Of a stretch of 64,000 nucleotides of DNA, positions 42,597-51,879 are shown piece after piece (the stretch's first letter is position 1; the number at the start of each line of letters is the position of its first letter). The notes below the pieces were generated by a model. It searched no databases and was not told where the DNA came from. It worked only from the letters and a program-made list of their open reading frames with translations. Made by a program: the position numbers and the translations under genes. This DNA is from CAZOVK01 sp964583165 (lineage in GTDB: Bacteria; Bacillota; Clostridia; Lachnospirales; WRAX01), in NCBI GenBank assembly GCA_964583165.1, contig CAZOVK010000002.1, forward strand, positions 1 through 64,000. The letters are read 5' to 3'.

Positions 42597-45500
42597 ATGA
42601 CAGAATCAAGAAACAAACGGAACAAACTAGGTAGCAGGTTAATAAGCCTAATGACCGCGTTGGTGATGGTGTTTGCCTTGCTGCCGTTTAATGTCGTAAC
42701 GGTTAAGGCAGAAGGCATCACAGTGTCCGATTGGAACGGCTTAGTAGACGCCCTTACAAGCGGAATCGAAGGTTACATAATAACTCTTAGCTCAAACATA
42801 ACCGCGCCGACAGGTACAAACACTGTAACCGTTAACGAAAACTACAAGCTTGGGCTATCAAACTATTCTATAATAATACCAAGCGGCTCGAATGTAACAA
42901 TTGACGGCGCTCATACGATAACTCGTGAAACAATCGGCACTGGCGCGTTCTTCGATGTTCAAAGCGGTGGTACGCTCACGCTCACAAACATCACACTGGA
43001 CGGCGGCGCAACAGCCACGCCAACCGCCCTAACAGCCACAGACGCGCTGGTTACTGTTCAAGAAGGTGGTTCGCTTAACCTTGGCACAAGCGGCAGCACA
43101 TTAGACGGCGCAACGTTGCGGAATAACAACAACGCCGGTGGCCCTGGCGGCGTGAACAACAGCGGCACAGTTACCATGAACGGCGGCACAATAAGCGGCA
43201 ACACCGCAAGCGGCATTGGCGGCGGCGTGTACAACAGTGGCACATTTACCATGAACGGCGGTACAATAAGCGGCAACACCGCAAGCGGCAGCGGCGGCGG
43301 CGTGTTTAACAGCGACACATTTAACATGAGCGGCGGCACAATAAGCGACAACATTGCAACGGTCGAAAAAGGTGGCGGGGTGTACAATTCTGTGCATGCC
43401 TCAATGAACATTTCCGGCGGCGCGGTTATAAAAGACAACCTTAAGGGAGGGTCAGGAAGCCAAACAAACAGCAATGTTTATCTATCCGCTACTGATTGTG
43501 ACATGACTAAAGCGGGCGCGTTCACACAAGGGGCAGACATCCATGTTGACCTTTCCGACTTGACCGCAGGAGCCGATATGCTTACAAACGGCGCCACAGC
43601 CGTTGTAGACGGCGACCAGAACTATTTCACAAGCGACACGGCAGACAAGTCTTTTGTGTTTAGCGTGGATAAACTTGTTTTGGGAGAGGGTGTCCCAACC
43701 GCCGCGATAGGCAACTGCACCATCAGCGGCGAAACAGGCACACCGTTATCAAACCAAACAGCCACGGTAACATTAACAGGCGGCACGTTTGTCGGCACAA
43801 CGTCCGGCGTTGACGCGACAAGCTGGTTCGGCGCGGGCGTTATCCCTGACGGTGTTTCTGTTGTCTTTACAGCCACAGCGGCAAGCACAACAGGTACACT
43901 CACATTCAACGGCACACCAACAGCCATATCAAGCGCGACTTTTGGCGCGGTGACGATACCACAGGCGCAAATAACAGACGCGACAGCGGCGGTTGTTGCC
44001 CCTGCAAATATAAGTGCGGTGTTTGCCATAACAGCCCCCGAGCCGGCAACATATATCGACACCACGGTAAGCCCTGTTGTCCTCGTGCCAAACAGCGCGT
44101 GGGATGCGGATAGCAAAACCCTTACGCTCACAGGCGTGAACATCACTGAACCCATGAAAGATGGTGTAGCCTTCTCCGCTATCAAAGTCCCTGCCGGCAC
44201 AACGATTGACATGATAGGGCTGAATACCCTTAAGTCCGCGGTGATAGATAGTGGTGTCTACAGTAACGGCACAGTCTACAGCCTGGGCGCGTTGACAATG
44301 ACAGGCTCGGGTGTTCTTGATGTAAGCAATAGTAACAGTACCGGTAATGGTTATGCGATTTTGGCGAAAGGCAACCTTACTGTAAGCAGCGGCTACATTA
44401 AGGCGTATAAAACAACGATAGGCGGCGTTTCTATTATGGTTTCCGGCGGTAGCTTCAACGTTACCGGCGGCTATATTGACACAGAAACGCCAAGCACGGT
44501 TGGGGTCACGGGTTTCGCCACGAATGGCATCAGTATTAACGGCGGTAACGTGACCATCAGCGGCGGATACGTCAAGACGGTTGGTTATGGCACGCCAAAC
44601 AGCTACAACTCCGGCATTAATTGCAACAATTTGACTATAAGCGGCGGATATTTGGAAGCAGTCGGAAAGGACAGCACTAATGCCCCGTCTAATGGTGTTT
44701 CATGTACTTCATTTACAAACTCGGGTGGCGTGGTTAAAGCCACAGGTGGCGATGGTACTAATAGCTACGGTATCAACGCAAACACATCCGCAACATTTAA
44801 TGGCGGCGTAACGATAGCCAAGAGCGGCACGGCTTCGGTCGGCACAAGCGCGGCTGTTTGGTGTGGTGACCAATCTCGCTTCACCGAAAGCAACGCAACC
44901 AAGGTGATGTATGTAAACAACAGCACCGTTACAGGCACAAGCGAGCTTATAAACGCAAGCCGTACAAATGATGGCTTGGCAATCGGCACAGGCACAACCG
45001 CCGCCAAAGACGTGGTTATCGCCAAGGTGTTCAGCAACGCTCCCATAACAAGCCTCACCAACAACATCCTCGACGGCTACTATATCGCATACGACAATTC
45101 TAGCAACGCGCCCCTTAATCTTGATGGGATAACGGAGCTAACTATCAGCGGCGGTAATTATGTAAATAACAACAACAACGGCGCTGGCGCGGTGAGAATT
45201 ACTATGAGTAGCGAGACGGCAATAGCGGGTGACGGCACGCTGGTATGCCTCTCCAACTCGTCAGGGGTTGGAAACGGCATTACGCTTAATAAAGCCACAG
45301 GTTTTAACGGCAACTTAATCGGCATAGGCAGCGCAGGTATTTACTTTTATTCCGATTTCACCGCCACAAAAAACGTTATCGGCGTGGGGCGTTACAGTTA
45401 CGGCGTTACTTCCAGCGGCAAGCTTGACGTCAACTTAGGCGCAAATGTCATTGGCATATACACTCCCACAGGTGGTGCTTTATCTTGCAACGGAGTCGAT

Positions 45501-47432
45501 GTGTCGCAAAGCTCAATCCTTAAAGGCAATGTAACCGCTATTGGCGGAACAGAAGCCGGTCTTAATTTTGCAGTATTCGGACAAACGCTCACAATCGACA
45601 AAGGCGCAAGCGTAACCGTAATAGGCAGCCACGCGACAAACGGCGCACTTAACTGCAGTAACAACACGCTGGCCATCACAGGCGGCAAGGTTTGGGCGTA
45701 TAACAAAGATGCAGGCGGCTCGGTTATGGCAAACACGCTGACCATCGGTTCAGGCATAACTGCCCACACCCTTGCAAGCGACGCAACTTATGGCGACACA
45801 CTCACCGAAAGAACTGGCACGGACAACACCATCTCCGAAAAGATAGCGTATATCCTCGGACAGCCCTACACTGTCACATTCGACACAAACGGTAGCAGCG
45901 GCACACCGCCAAGCCCCATAAGACAAGCGAGCGCGAGCGCGGCAGTAACCATCCCAGCCCCGTCAGAGGCTAATTGCGGCACAAGGATTGGTTATACGCT
46001 GGACACAACAGGCTGGTATGACAATGCAGACGGCACAGGCACAGCCATAATAGGCAGCTACACGCCTACGTCCGATATCACCCTCTACGCCAAATGGACG
46101 GATAATCCCACCTACACTATCACCTTCGATGCAAACGGCGGCACAGTGAGCCCCACAAGCGGCGTAACATTCACAAATGGCACACTGTCAAGGCTACCCA
46201 TACCAACGCGCACGGGCTACACCTTTGGCGGCTGGTTCAAGGAAAGCGCGTTCACTACAGCTGTCACCACATCGACGGTGTTCACAGCGGACACAACGAT
46301 TTTCGCGAAGTGGACGGAAGGCGGTGGCTCACCGCAACCCAGCGGCTCACCGGGCGGCAATGTCGTAATTACACAGACGATTCCGCAGAAGATAGAGGTT
46401 TTGACGAACGGTTCGACTGTCACAGTGAATATGAGTGCGAACCCGGCTGTGTCGAAGGACATTTTGCAAGCGGCGAAGGGCAAGGATGTAAATATTGTCC
46501 TTGATTATGGTAAGTACACATGGACAATCAATGGCAAAACCGTTACAAGCGTATCGGTTTCGTCAAATTCGTATGACTTGACGGTGGCGGAAATCAGCCA
46601 TGACCCGATTTCGGTACTTGTGGGAGCAGATACACCACAAGTAATACAACTCTCGATTGCGTATAGCGGTGGCTTGCCGTTTACGGGCGTATTGTCATAC
46701 CCTGTTGACGCTAGCTATAACGGTCAGACGGTGTATCTCTACTATTATAACAGCAAGCTGGGTGGGCTAACATTGTCCGATACATGCGTCGTGACTAATG
46801 GTTATGTGACTTTTAACTTCACTCACTGCTCGCGATATGTCGTGACTACACAAAACCTAGGCAAAGCGGTTGGAATCACGAATCCGTTTGAAGATGTAAC
46901 GGAAAGTGATTGGTTCTATGACGCGGTAGTTAATGCCTACAACAGGGGGCTTTTCGCAGGTGTTAGTGACACAACCTTTGGCCCTAAAGTGACAATGACA
47001 CGCGGTATGTTCGCGACAATTATAGCCAGACTCGATGGCGCTGACGTGACAGGTTATACAAACACGAAATTCACAGACGTTGACATGAATGCTTATTACG
47101 GCAAATCTGTAGCATGGGCGGCCGATAAGGGGTTAATTTCGGGTTATCAAAACGGCAAGTTCGGCCCTAACGACAACATTACACGTGAACAAATGGCGGC
47201 TATCATTTACAACTACTTGAAATACGCCAAGGTGTCGCTGCCAACGACATTGAATGTTCCGATATTCACTGACTCCAATAAGGTATCGGTATGGGCTAAC
47301 GAGGCCGTGACCGTTATCACCAACAGCGGACTTATGCAGGGTTCCGACAATCGCTTCAATCCGCAAGATACGGCTTCGCGTTCCGAAGTGGCGCAGGTAT
47401 TGCTTAAATATCTGAATACAACAGCCGAATAG
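42597..47432 (+). CDS. Giant SLH-anchored surface protein with beta-helix and InlB repeats (1611 aa)
   Basis: An exported protein. It has a signal peptide (about 1-37, ending VKAEG), a beta-helix segment with three near-identical 25-aa repeats (about 194-268, MNGGTISGNTASGxGGGVYN), and a long Gly/Thr/Asn beta-solenoid-like body (to about 1085). Two InlB/Listeria-Bacteroides repeats (about 1089-1160 and 1171-1242, LYAKWTD; IFAKWTE), a Ser/Pro/Gly linker, a penultimate beta domain (about 1260-1425, LDYGKYTWTING...CSRYVVTTQ) and three SLH domains (about 1428-1611) follow. The last three parts match the 994-aa protein. GGAGGGAAG precedes the ATG. It is likely an adhesin or S-layer component expressed under the neighbouring two-component operon. 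Confidence 0.9.
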   Translation: MTESRNKRNKLGSRLISLMTALVMVFALLPFNVVTVKAEGITVSDWNGLVDALTSGIEGYIITLSSNITAPTGTNTVTVNENYKLGLSNYSIIIPSGSNVTIDGAHTITRETIGTGAFFDVQSGGTLTLTNITLDGGATATPTALTATDALVTVQEGGSLNLGTSGSTLDGATLRNNNNAGGPGGVNNSGTVTMNGGTISGNTASGIGGGVYNSGTFTMNGGTISGNTASGSGGGVFNSDTFNMSGGTISDNIATVEKGGGVYNSVHASMNISGGAVIKDNLKGGSGSQTNSNVYLSATDCDMTKAGAFTQGADIHVDLSDLTAGADMLTNGATAVVDGDQNYFTSDTADKSFVFSVDKLVLGEGVPTAAIGNCTISGETGTPLSNQTATVTLTGGTFVGTTSGVDATSWFGAGVIPDGVSVVFTATAASTTGTLTFNGTPTAISSATFGAVTIPQAQITDATAAVVAPANISAVFAITAPEPATYIDTTVSPVVLVPNSAWDADSKTLTLTGVNITEPMKDGVAFSAIKVPAGTTIDMIGLNTLKSAVIDSGVYSNGTVYSLGALTMTGSGVLDVSNSNSTGNGYAILAKGNLTVSSGYIKAYKTTIGGVSIMVSGGSFNVTGGYIDTETPSTVGVTGFATNGISINGGNVTISGGYVKTVGYGTPNSYNSGINCNNLTISGGYLEAVGKDSTNAPSNGVSCTSFTNSGGVVKATGGDGTNSYGINANTSATFNGGVTIAKSGTASVGTSAAVWCGDQSRFTESNATKVMYVNNSTVTGTSELINASRTNDGLAIGTGTTAAKDVVIAKVFSNAPITSLTNNILDGYYIAYDNSSNAPLNLDGITELTISGGNYVNNNNNGAGAVRITMSSETAIAGDGTLVCLSNSSGVGNGITLNKATGFNGNLIGIGSAGIYFYSDFTATKNVIGVGRYSYGVTSSGKLDVNLGANVIGIYTPTGGALSCNGVDVSQSSILKGNVTAIGGTEAGLNFAVFGQTLTIDKGASVTVIGSHATNGALNCSNNTLAITGGKVWAYNKDAGGSVMANTLTIGSGITAHTLASDATYGDTLTERTGTDNTISEKIAYILGQPYTVTFDTNGSSGTPPSPIRQASASAAVTIPAPSEANCGTRIGYTLDTTGWYDNADGTGTAIIGSYTPTSDITLYAKWTDNPTYTITFDANGGTVSPTSGVTFTNGTLSRLPIPTRTGYTFGGWFKESAFTTAVTTSTVFTADTTIFAKWTEGGGSPQPSGSPGGNVVITQTIPQKIEVLTNGSTVTVNMSANPAVSKDILQAAKGKDVNIVLDYGKYTWTINGKTVTSVSVSSNSYDLTVAEISHDPISVLVGADTPQVIQLSIAYSGGLPFTGVLSYPVDASYNGQTVYLYYYNSKLGGLTLSDTCVVTNGYVTFNFTHCSRYVVTTQNLGKAVGITNPFEDVTESDWFYDAVVNAYNRGLFAGVSDTTFGPKVTMTRGMFATIIARLDGADVTGYTNTKFTDVDMNAYYGKSVAWAADKGLISGYQNGKFGPNDNITREQMAAIIYNYLKYAKVSLPTTLNVPIFTDSNKVSVWANEAVTVITNSGLMQGSDNRFNPQDTASRSEVAQVLLKYLNTTAE
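43176..43400 (+). repeat. In-frame 75-bp tandem repeat, three copies
   Basis: Units start at ATG triplets 43176, 43251 and 43326, each encoding 25 residues of the beta-helix. The first two are almost identical in DNA, so copy number could change without breaking the frame. Confidence 0.7.
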
Positions 47433-47452
47433 GAAGCTTAAAACTAAATATC

Positions 47453-47485
47453 AAAAAGGCGCGGCATAGTTCGTGCCTTTTTGTT
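47453..47485 (+). terminator. Terminator after the 1611-aa SLH gene
   Basis: AAAAAGGC (47453-47460) pairs with GCCTTTTT (47475-47482), followed by GTTTTTC. An inner GCG/CGT pairing extends the stem. Confidence 0.8.
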
Positions 47486-47575
47486 TTTCAGATAATATCA
47501 AAAAACGAACCTAAATATAGTACGGAAATAGAGCAAAAAATGTTACCAATTACACTTTTTCCATTCAGACAGCAA

Positions 47576-47604
47576 TTGTTGTTCTATGCAAACCGTGGTA
47601 TGAT
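47576..47604 (+). promoter_or_regulatory. Promoter of the phosphatase gene
   Basis: TTGTTG (47576-47581), a 17-nt spacer and TATGAT (47599-47604), about 40 nt upstream of the start. Confidence 0.5.
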
Positions 47605-47644
47605 GTAAGAGAGATTGAAATATTGCAAGAGCAGGTGATTGGGT

Positions 47645-48469
47645 ATGGCTTATATTTTCGCAATGAGTGATATTCACGGACATATTAAAGGACTCGAAGA
47701 AGCGCTGTCGCTCATTGACTTGTCCTCTGATAACGTTAAGCGGCTTATTTTGTGCGGTGATTATATCGATAATGGGAATGATAGTTGTAGGGTATTATAC
47801 AAAGTGAAAGAGTTGACAGAAAGCTACCCAGATAAGGTTGTTGCGCTGATGGGGAATCACGAGAAGATGTTTTTGGAGTTTGTCAACGCATCAGACAAGG
47901 ATATATGGAACACCGAGTGGCTAAGTGCGGATAGTGAGTTCACTACTGTGAACAGTTTCATTTCGCAGGAAACAAAAGAAGCAATAAACACACTTTACTC
48001 ACAGAGCGCAGAGCGGTATACGTTTCTGTTTCAAGCCGCAAAGCTGATAAAAAACGATATTTTAACAAACCACGCATCATTGATTAAGTGGCTTCGTAAA
48101 TTGCCGTTCTATTACGAAACAGAGGAGCAAATCTTCGTTCACGCGGGTATCGATGAGGAAGCAGAAGATTACTGGATGTACGGAACCTCGGAAGATTATT
48201 ATGTCAGCAAATACCCAGCAACATTCGGTACGTTTTATAAGGATATTATTGCGGGGCATGTAAGTACAAGCTCAATCGTGGGTAAAAGGAGTTTTCATGA
48301 TGTCTACTGGGATGGGAAAAGCCATTACTACATAGACGGTAGCGTGAATGAAAGCGGCGTTGTGTTACTGCTTAGGTATGACACGGACAAGAAAGCATAT
48401 TCCGAAGTAAAAAGCGTGGATGGCTCTGTCACCGAGCGCACCATTAAAAAAGGAAGGAACAGCCGTTGA
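47645..48469 (+). CDS. Metallophosphoesterase of the PPP serine/threonine phosphatase family
   Basis: A 274-aa cytoplasmic phosphoesterase with the full PPP motif set: SDIHGH (about 8-13), GDYIDNGND (about 38-46), MGNHE (about 74-78), a histidine in FVHAGID and IAGHVS near the C-terminus. It probably removes phosphate from proteins or small phosphoesters, such as diadenosine polyphosphates. ATG at 47645 is 6 nt after AGGTGA; TTG at 47639 is too close to that site. It is a single-gene unit between its own promoter and a convergent terminator. Confidence 0.85.
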   Translation: MAYIFAMSDIHGHIKGLEEALSLIDLSSDNVKRLILCGDYIDNGNDSCRVLYKVKELTESYPDKVVALMGNHEKMFLEFVNASDKDIWNTEWLSADSEFTTVNSFISQETKEAINTLYSQSAERYTFLFQAAKLIKNDILTNHASLIKWLRKLPFYYETEEQIFVHAGIDEEAEDYWMYGTSEDYYVSKYPATFGTFYKDIIAGHVSTSSIVGKRSFHDVYWDGKSHYYIDGSVNESGVVLLLRYDTDKKAYSEVKSVDGSVTERTIKKGRNSR

Positions 48470-48515
48470 AGCTTTCGGCACGCGAATTTACAACAGTAAT
48501 TATGCGCATAGACTC

Positions 48516-48550
48516 AGAGGGGGCGTATTGTTGCTACGCCCCCTCTTGAT
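48516..48550. terminator. Bidirectional terminator between the phosphatase and opp operons
   Basis: AGAGGGGGCGTA (48516-48527) pairs perfectly with TACGCCCCCTCT (48535-48546), a 12-bp GC-rich stem. The flanking T-tracts are short. Confidence 0.7.
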
Positions 48551-48555
48551 AATTC

Positions 48556-48903
48556 TTACATAATAAAGCCATCAAAGATAACTGCAACTGAGATAAACGA
48601 TATGCAGATTATTCCCAACACTGTTTTGTAACCAATAAGCTTAAAGTGTTTTCTAAAGCTGTCAGATACCTTAGACTGCTCGAGCTTCTTGCCCTTTACC
48701 ATAAACATTCCGGCTAGCAAGAATATACCGAGGGCGGCCAACAATAAAAGCCCGTCTTTGCCGATTTCAAAACCATTTTGAACAGAGAAGTTTCCAAACA
48801 GAAAGCCACACAAGAACAATATTGCGGCTAATATTATTGAAACAATAAGACTAATAGCCAACATCTTTAAAACATCCCTAAGAAGCATCACGGCTTTGCT
48901 CAT
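48556..48903 (-). CDS. Small membrane protein at the end of the opp operon
   Basis: A 115-aa protein with three hydrophobic segments (about 13-37, 52-67, 92-112). The start at 48903 overlaps the oppF stop (ATGA), so it is translated with the transporter. No family was assigned with confidence; size and spacing recall small DUF membrane proteins of Firmicutes. The role is unknown, possibly transporter assembly. Confidence 0.6.
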   Translation of the reverse strand: MSKAVMLLRDVLKMLAISLIVSIILAAILFLCGFLFGNFSVQNGFEIGKDGLLLLAALGIFLLAGMFMVKGKKLEQSKVSDSFRKHFKLIGYKTVLGIICISFISVAVIFDGFIM

Positions 48904-49883
48904 TTGGCTCTGCTTTCGCAATAGTGGCAGGCCACCAAGTGGTTGCCGCCGGCGTCTTTAAGCTCGGGCATTTCTGCCTCGCAAATCGGCATCGCAAACT
49001 TACATCTCCCGCGGAATTTGCAGCCCGGTTTTGTGTTAATCGGGCTCGGCACCTCGCCCTCTAGCTTAATCTTGCTCTTTTCTCTCTCTTCCTCAACCTC
49101 TGGGTCAGGAATAGGTATTGCCGACAAAAGCGCTTGGGTGTAAGGATGCATCGGGTTTGCATAAAGCTCGCTGGAGCTTGTAAGCTCGACAAGGGTTCCT
49201 AAATAAAGCACGGCAACACGGTCAGAAATAAGCTTAACCATAGAGAGGTCATGAGCGATAAACAGATACGTCAGCTTCATCTTCTTCTGCAGTTCAACCA
49301 GCAGGTTTACAATCTGAGCTTGAATAGACACGTCAAGCGCTGAAATAGGCTCGTCTAATATCATAAACTCGGGGTTTACAACGAGAGCGCGCGCTATGCC
49401 GATTCTCTGTCTTTGACCGCCAGAAAATTCATGAACAAATCTACTTGCGTGTTCACTGTTAAGCCCGACTAAATTGAGATGATGAAATATCATTTCTTGG
49501 CGCTGGGCCTTGCTCTTCGCTAGGCGGTGAATGTCTATACCCTCGCCGACTATATCAGCAACCGTCATACGCGGGTCTAATGAGCCGTAAGGGTCTTGAA
49601 ACACCATTTGGGCTTTTTTCTTGAAGTCAAAGCGTTCTTTGCCGGTCAGAGAATGGACATCGCTACCGTTATAGAGCACTTGCCCATCGGTTTTTGAGTA
49701 AAGACCTATACAGGTTCTTCCGCATGTCGTCTTACCACAGCCGGACTCGCCCACCATGCCCAATGTTTCACCTCTGTAAATATCAAAGGAAACATTGTCA
49801 ACCGCTTTCAAAATCTGATTCTTGCCGACTGTGAAATACTTCTTTAGATTCCTAACGGAAAGAGCTACTTCTTTGGTTTCCAT
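48900..49883 (-). CDS. oppF: Oligopeptide ABC importer ATPase OppF
   Basis: A 327-aa ATPase. Walker A (GESGCGKTT, about 43-51), Q-loop (MVFQDPYGSLDPRMT), signature (FSGGQRQR), Walker B (FMILDEP), D-loop SALDVS and H-loop (FIAHD) are present, with the Opp C-terminal domain HPYTQALLSAIP and Cys motif CKFRGRCKFAMPIC. Paired with OppD, it powers peptide uptake. It is separated from oppD by a single base. Confidence 0.93.
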   Translation of the reverse strand: METKEVALSVRNLKKYFTVGKNQILKAVDNVSFDIYRGETLGMVGESGCGKTTCGRTCIGLYSKTDGQVLYNGSDVHSLTGKERFDFKKKAQMVFQDPYGSLDPRMTVADIVGEGIDIHRLAKSKAQRQEMIFHHLNLVGLNSEHASRFVHEFSGGQRQRIGIARALVVNPEFMILDEPISALDVSIQAQIVNLLVELQKKMKLTYLFIAHDLSMVKLISDRVAVLYLGTLVELTSSSELYANPMHPYTQALLSAIPIPDPEVEEEREKSKIKLEGEVPSPINTKPGCKFRGRCKFAMPICEAEMPELKDAGGNHLVACHYCESRAK

Positions 49884-49884
49884 A

Positions 49885-50910
49885 TTAGTTCCCCTTCCTT
49901 AGCTCAGGCATATGCACTTTCGGCGCCATCTCGTGATGAAGCCAACAAGCTCCAAGGTGACCGTTGCCAAAATCAGTCATTTCAGGCATTTCCTCAATGC
50001 AAATCGGCATACAGTATTCACATCTTGTGCTAAAGGGGCAACCAATCGGAGGGGAAAGCAAATCCGGAGGGGTTCCCGGTATTGACATCAGCGTTTGTTT
50101 GTTCATAAGGTCAAGTCTTGGTACCGATTGGATTAACGCCCATGTATACGGATGTTTAGGACGATAAAAAATGTCTTTTGACATGCCGCTTTCGACTATC
50201 ATGCCGCAGTACATAACAGCGATCCTATTTGCCACATTAGCTACAACGCCAAGGTCATGCGTTATCATAATAACCGAAACCTTACGGTTCTTCTGCAAGC
50301 CTTTAATAATATCCAGAATCTGTCCTTGAATAGTAACATCAAGCGCAGTCGTCGGCTCATCGCAAATAAGCACGTTAGGGTCGCAGGCAAAGGCAATCGC
50401 AATCATGACCCTTTGGCGCATACCACCTGAAAACTCATGTGGATACTGCCTTACTCTTTTTTCTGGTTCAGGTATACCGACTAATCGTAACATCTCAACC
50501 GCTTCTTTTAATGCGGCCGCCTTTGTCATCTGCTTATGTACAATGAGATTCTCGGCGATTTGATGCCCAACGCGCATAGTCGGGTTTAAGGCTGCCAGTG
50601 CGTCTTGAAAAATTATCGCGCATTCGCCACCTTTGTATTTTCTCCATTGATTTACACTATAGTTCAGAATGTTTGTTCCGTCGTAAACTATTTCGCTGTC
50701 TGCTTTTACCTCTCCCTGTGGTTTCTTAATAAGACCCATAATAGCCTTGGCAGTAACCGACTTTCCGCAGCCAGATTCACCTACTATTGCAAGAGCCTCC
50801 CCTTTGTCGAGATAAAAGGATACTCCACGAACCGCCTTTATTTCACCGGCATAAGTATGATAAGAAACCCTAAGGTTTTTGACTTCCAAAATGTGCTTGT
50901 CATTACTCAT
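49885..50910 (-). CDS. oppD: Oligopeptide ABC importer ATPase OppD
   Basis: A 341-aa ATPase with Walker A GESGCGKSVT, Q-loop IIFQDALAALNPTMRVG, signature FSGGMRQR, Walker B LICDEPTTALD and H-loop MITHD. The C-terminal Opp domain has HPYTWALIQSVPRLD and the Cys motif CPFSTRCEYCMPIC. GGAGAGG precedes the ATG at 50910. It forms a heterodimer with OppF. Confidence 0.93.
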   Translation of the reverse strand: MSNDKHILEVKNLRVSYHTYAGEIKAVRGVSFYLDKGEALAIVGESGCGKSVTAKAIMGLIKKPQGEVKADSEIVYDGTNILNYSVNQWRKYKGGECAIIFQDALAALNPTMRVGHQIAENLIVHKQMTKAAALKEAVEMLRLVGIPEPEKRVRQYPHEFSGGMRQRVMIAIAFACDPNVLICDEPTTALDVTIQGQILDIIKGLQKNRKVSVIMITHDLGVVANVANRIAVMYCGMIVESGMSKDIFYRPKHPYTWALIQSVPRLDLMNKQTLMSIPGTPPDLLSPPIGCPFSTRCEYCMPICIEEMPEMTDFGNGHLGACWLHHEMAPKVHMPELRKGN

Positions 50911-50945
50911 AGTATAAGCCTCTCCCCTTTATTTTGAGTTTCTTA

Positions 50946-51863
50946 TTACTGGCGAAGTTTCGGGTCAAGCGCGTTGCGCAGTCCATCGCCCAGCAGATTG
51001 AATGCTAAAACTATAATACAGAGAAGCGCACATGGGTAAAACAGCTGATGCGGATAAAAGTCCATAGTTTGCTGACCCATTGAGATTAAAACCCCAAGGC
51101 TGATGTCAGGCGACCTAAGACCGATACCGAGAAAGCTAAGACCTGCCTCCGTGAATATAAAGCCCGGAATAGCGGTCGATGCGTCAAGCAATAAAATACC
51201 CAGCATATTCGGTATGTAGTGTTTCAGAATTATTCTAAGCGGTTTAGCGCCAAGGACTTCCGCCGCGAAAATATACTCCGATTGTTTAAGCTGCTTTATC
51301 ATACCGCGTACCTGTCTTGCTGTACCGCACCATGCGGTAATACTAAGCGCTACCAGCAGAGAAAACAGCGAGTTGCCAAGCACCATCATAATTAAGATGG
51401 TAATAAGCAACGAGGGAACAGAGTTCATAACCTCTATCACACGCATAAGCACTTCATCAACCCAGCCGCCGAAATGCGCCATAACTGCGCCATAAATCGT
51501 TCCGAACATAAGTTTAAGAGTGGTTGCGACAAGCGCAATAATTATCGACGCTCGCGCGCCGGCCCATATTCTCGAAAATAAATCTCTGCCCAACCCATCT
51601 GTACCAAACCAGAACTCTGCCGAAGAGGGTTGATTTTTAAGCGATACATTCATTTTAACATAATCATAGCCGCGAAGATTAGGCCCGATAATTACCATAA
51701 CAAAAACTATGCAAAGTACAACTATCGAAGCCATGGCTATCGGGTTTTTTCTGAGGCGTCGCCAAGCGTCCTGCCAAAATGAAATGGCTTGACGATAGAT
51801 TTTATTGAGGTCTTCGCTTTTATATCCGATTATTTGAAATTTCTCTTGACTGTATTCTTTCAT
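50946..51863 (-). CDS. oppC: Oligopeptide ABC importer permease OppC
   Basis: A 305-aa permease with an N-terminal cytoplasmic stretch, helix at about 40-60, the FGTDGLGRDLFSRIWAGAR motif and five further helices. The coupling (EAA) loop is in AEVLGAKPLRIILKHYIPN. It ends GLRNALDPKLR as usual for OppC/DppC. It starts 16 nt after oppB. Confidence 0.92.
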   Translation of the reverse strand: MKEYSQEKFQIIGYKSEDLNKIYRQAISFWQDAWRRLRKNPIAMASIVVLCIVFVMVIIGPNLRGYDYVKMNVSLKNQPSSAEFWFGTDGLGRDLFSRIWAGARASIIIALVATTLKLMFGTIYGAVMAHFGGWVDEVLMRVIEVMNSVPSLLITILIMMVLGNSLFSLLVALSITAWCGTARQVRGMIKQLKQSEYIFAAEVLGAKPLRIILKHYIPNMLGILLLDASTAIPGFIFTEAGLSFLGIGLRSPDISLGVLISMGQQTMDFYPHQLFYPCALLCIIVLAFNLLGDGLRNALDPKLRQ

Positions 51864-51879
51864 GTTCTTGCCCCCTCCC

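Noticed and set aside
43176..43400. Regular repeats resembling a CRISPR array
   Set aside because: The 75-bp period is entirely coding and in frame, with no constant repeat and unique spacer pattern.
43058..44212. Antisense frames of 138 and 196 aa, Pro/Val/Leu-rich
   Set aside because: Arise from the repetitive Gly/Thr codons of the giant SLH gene; no ribosome site.
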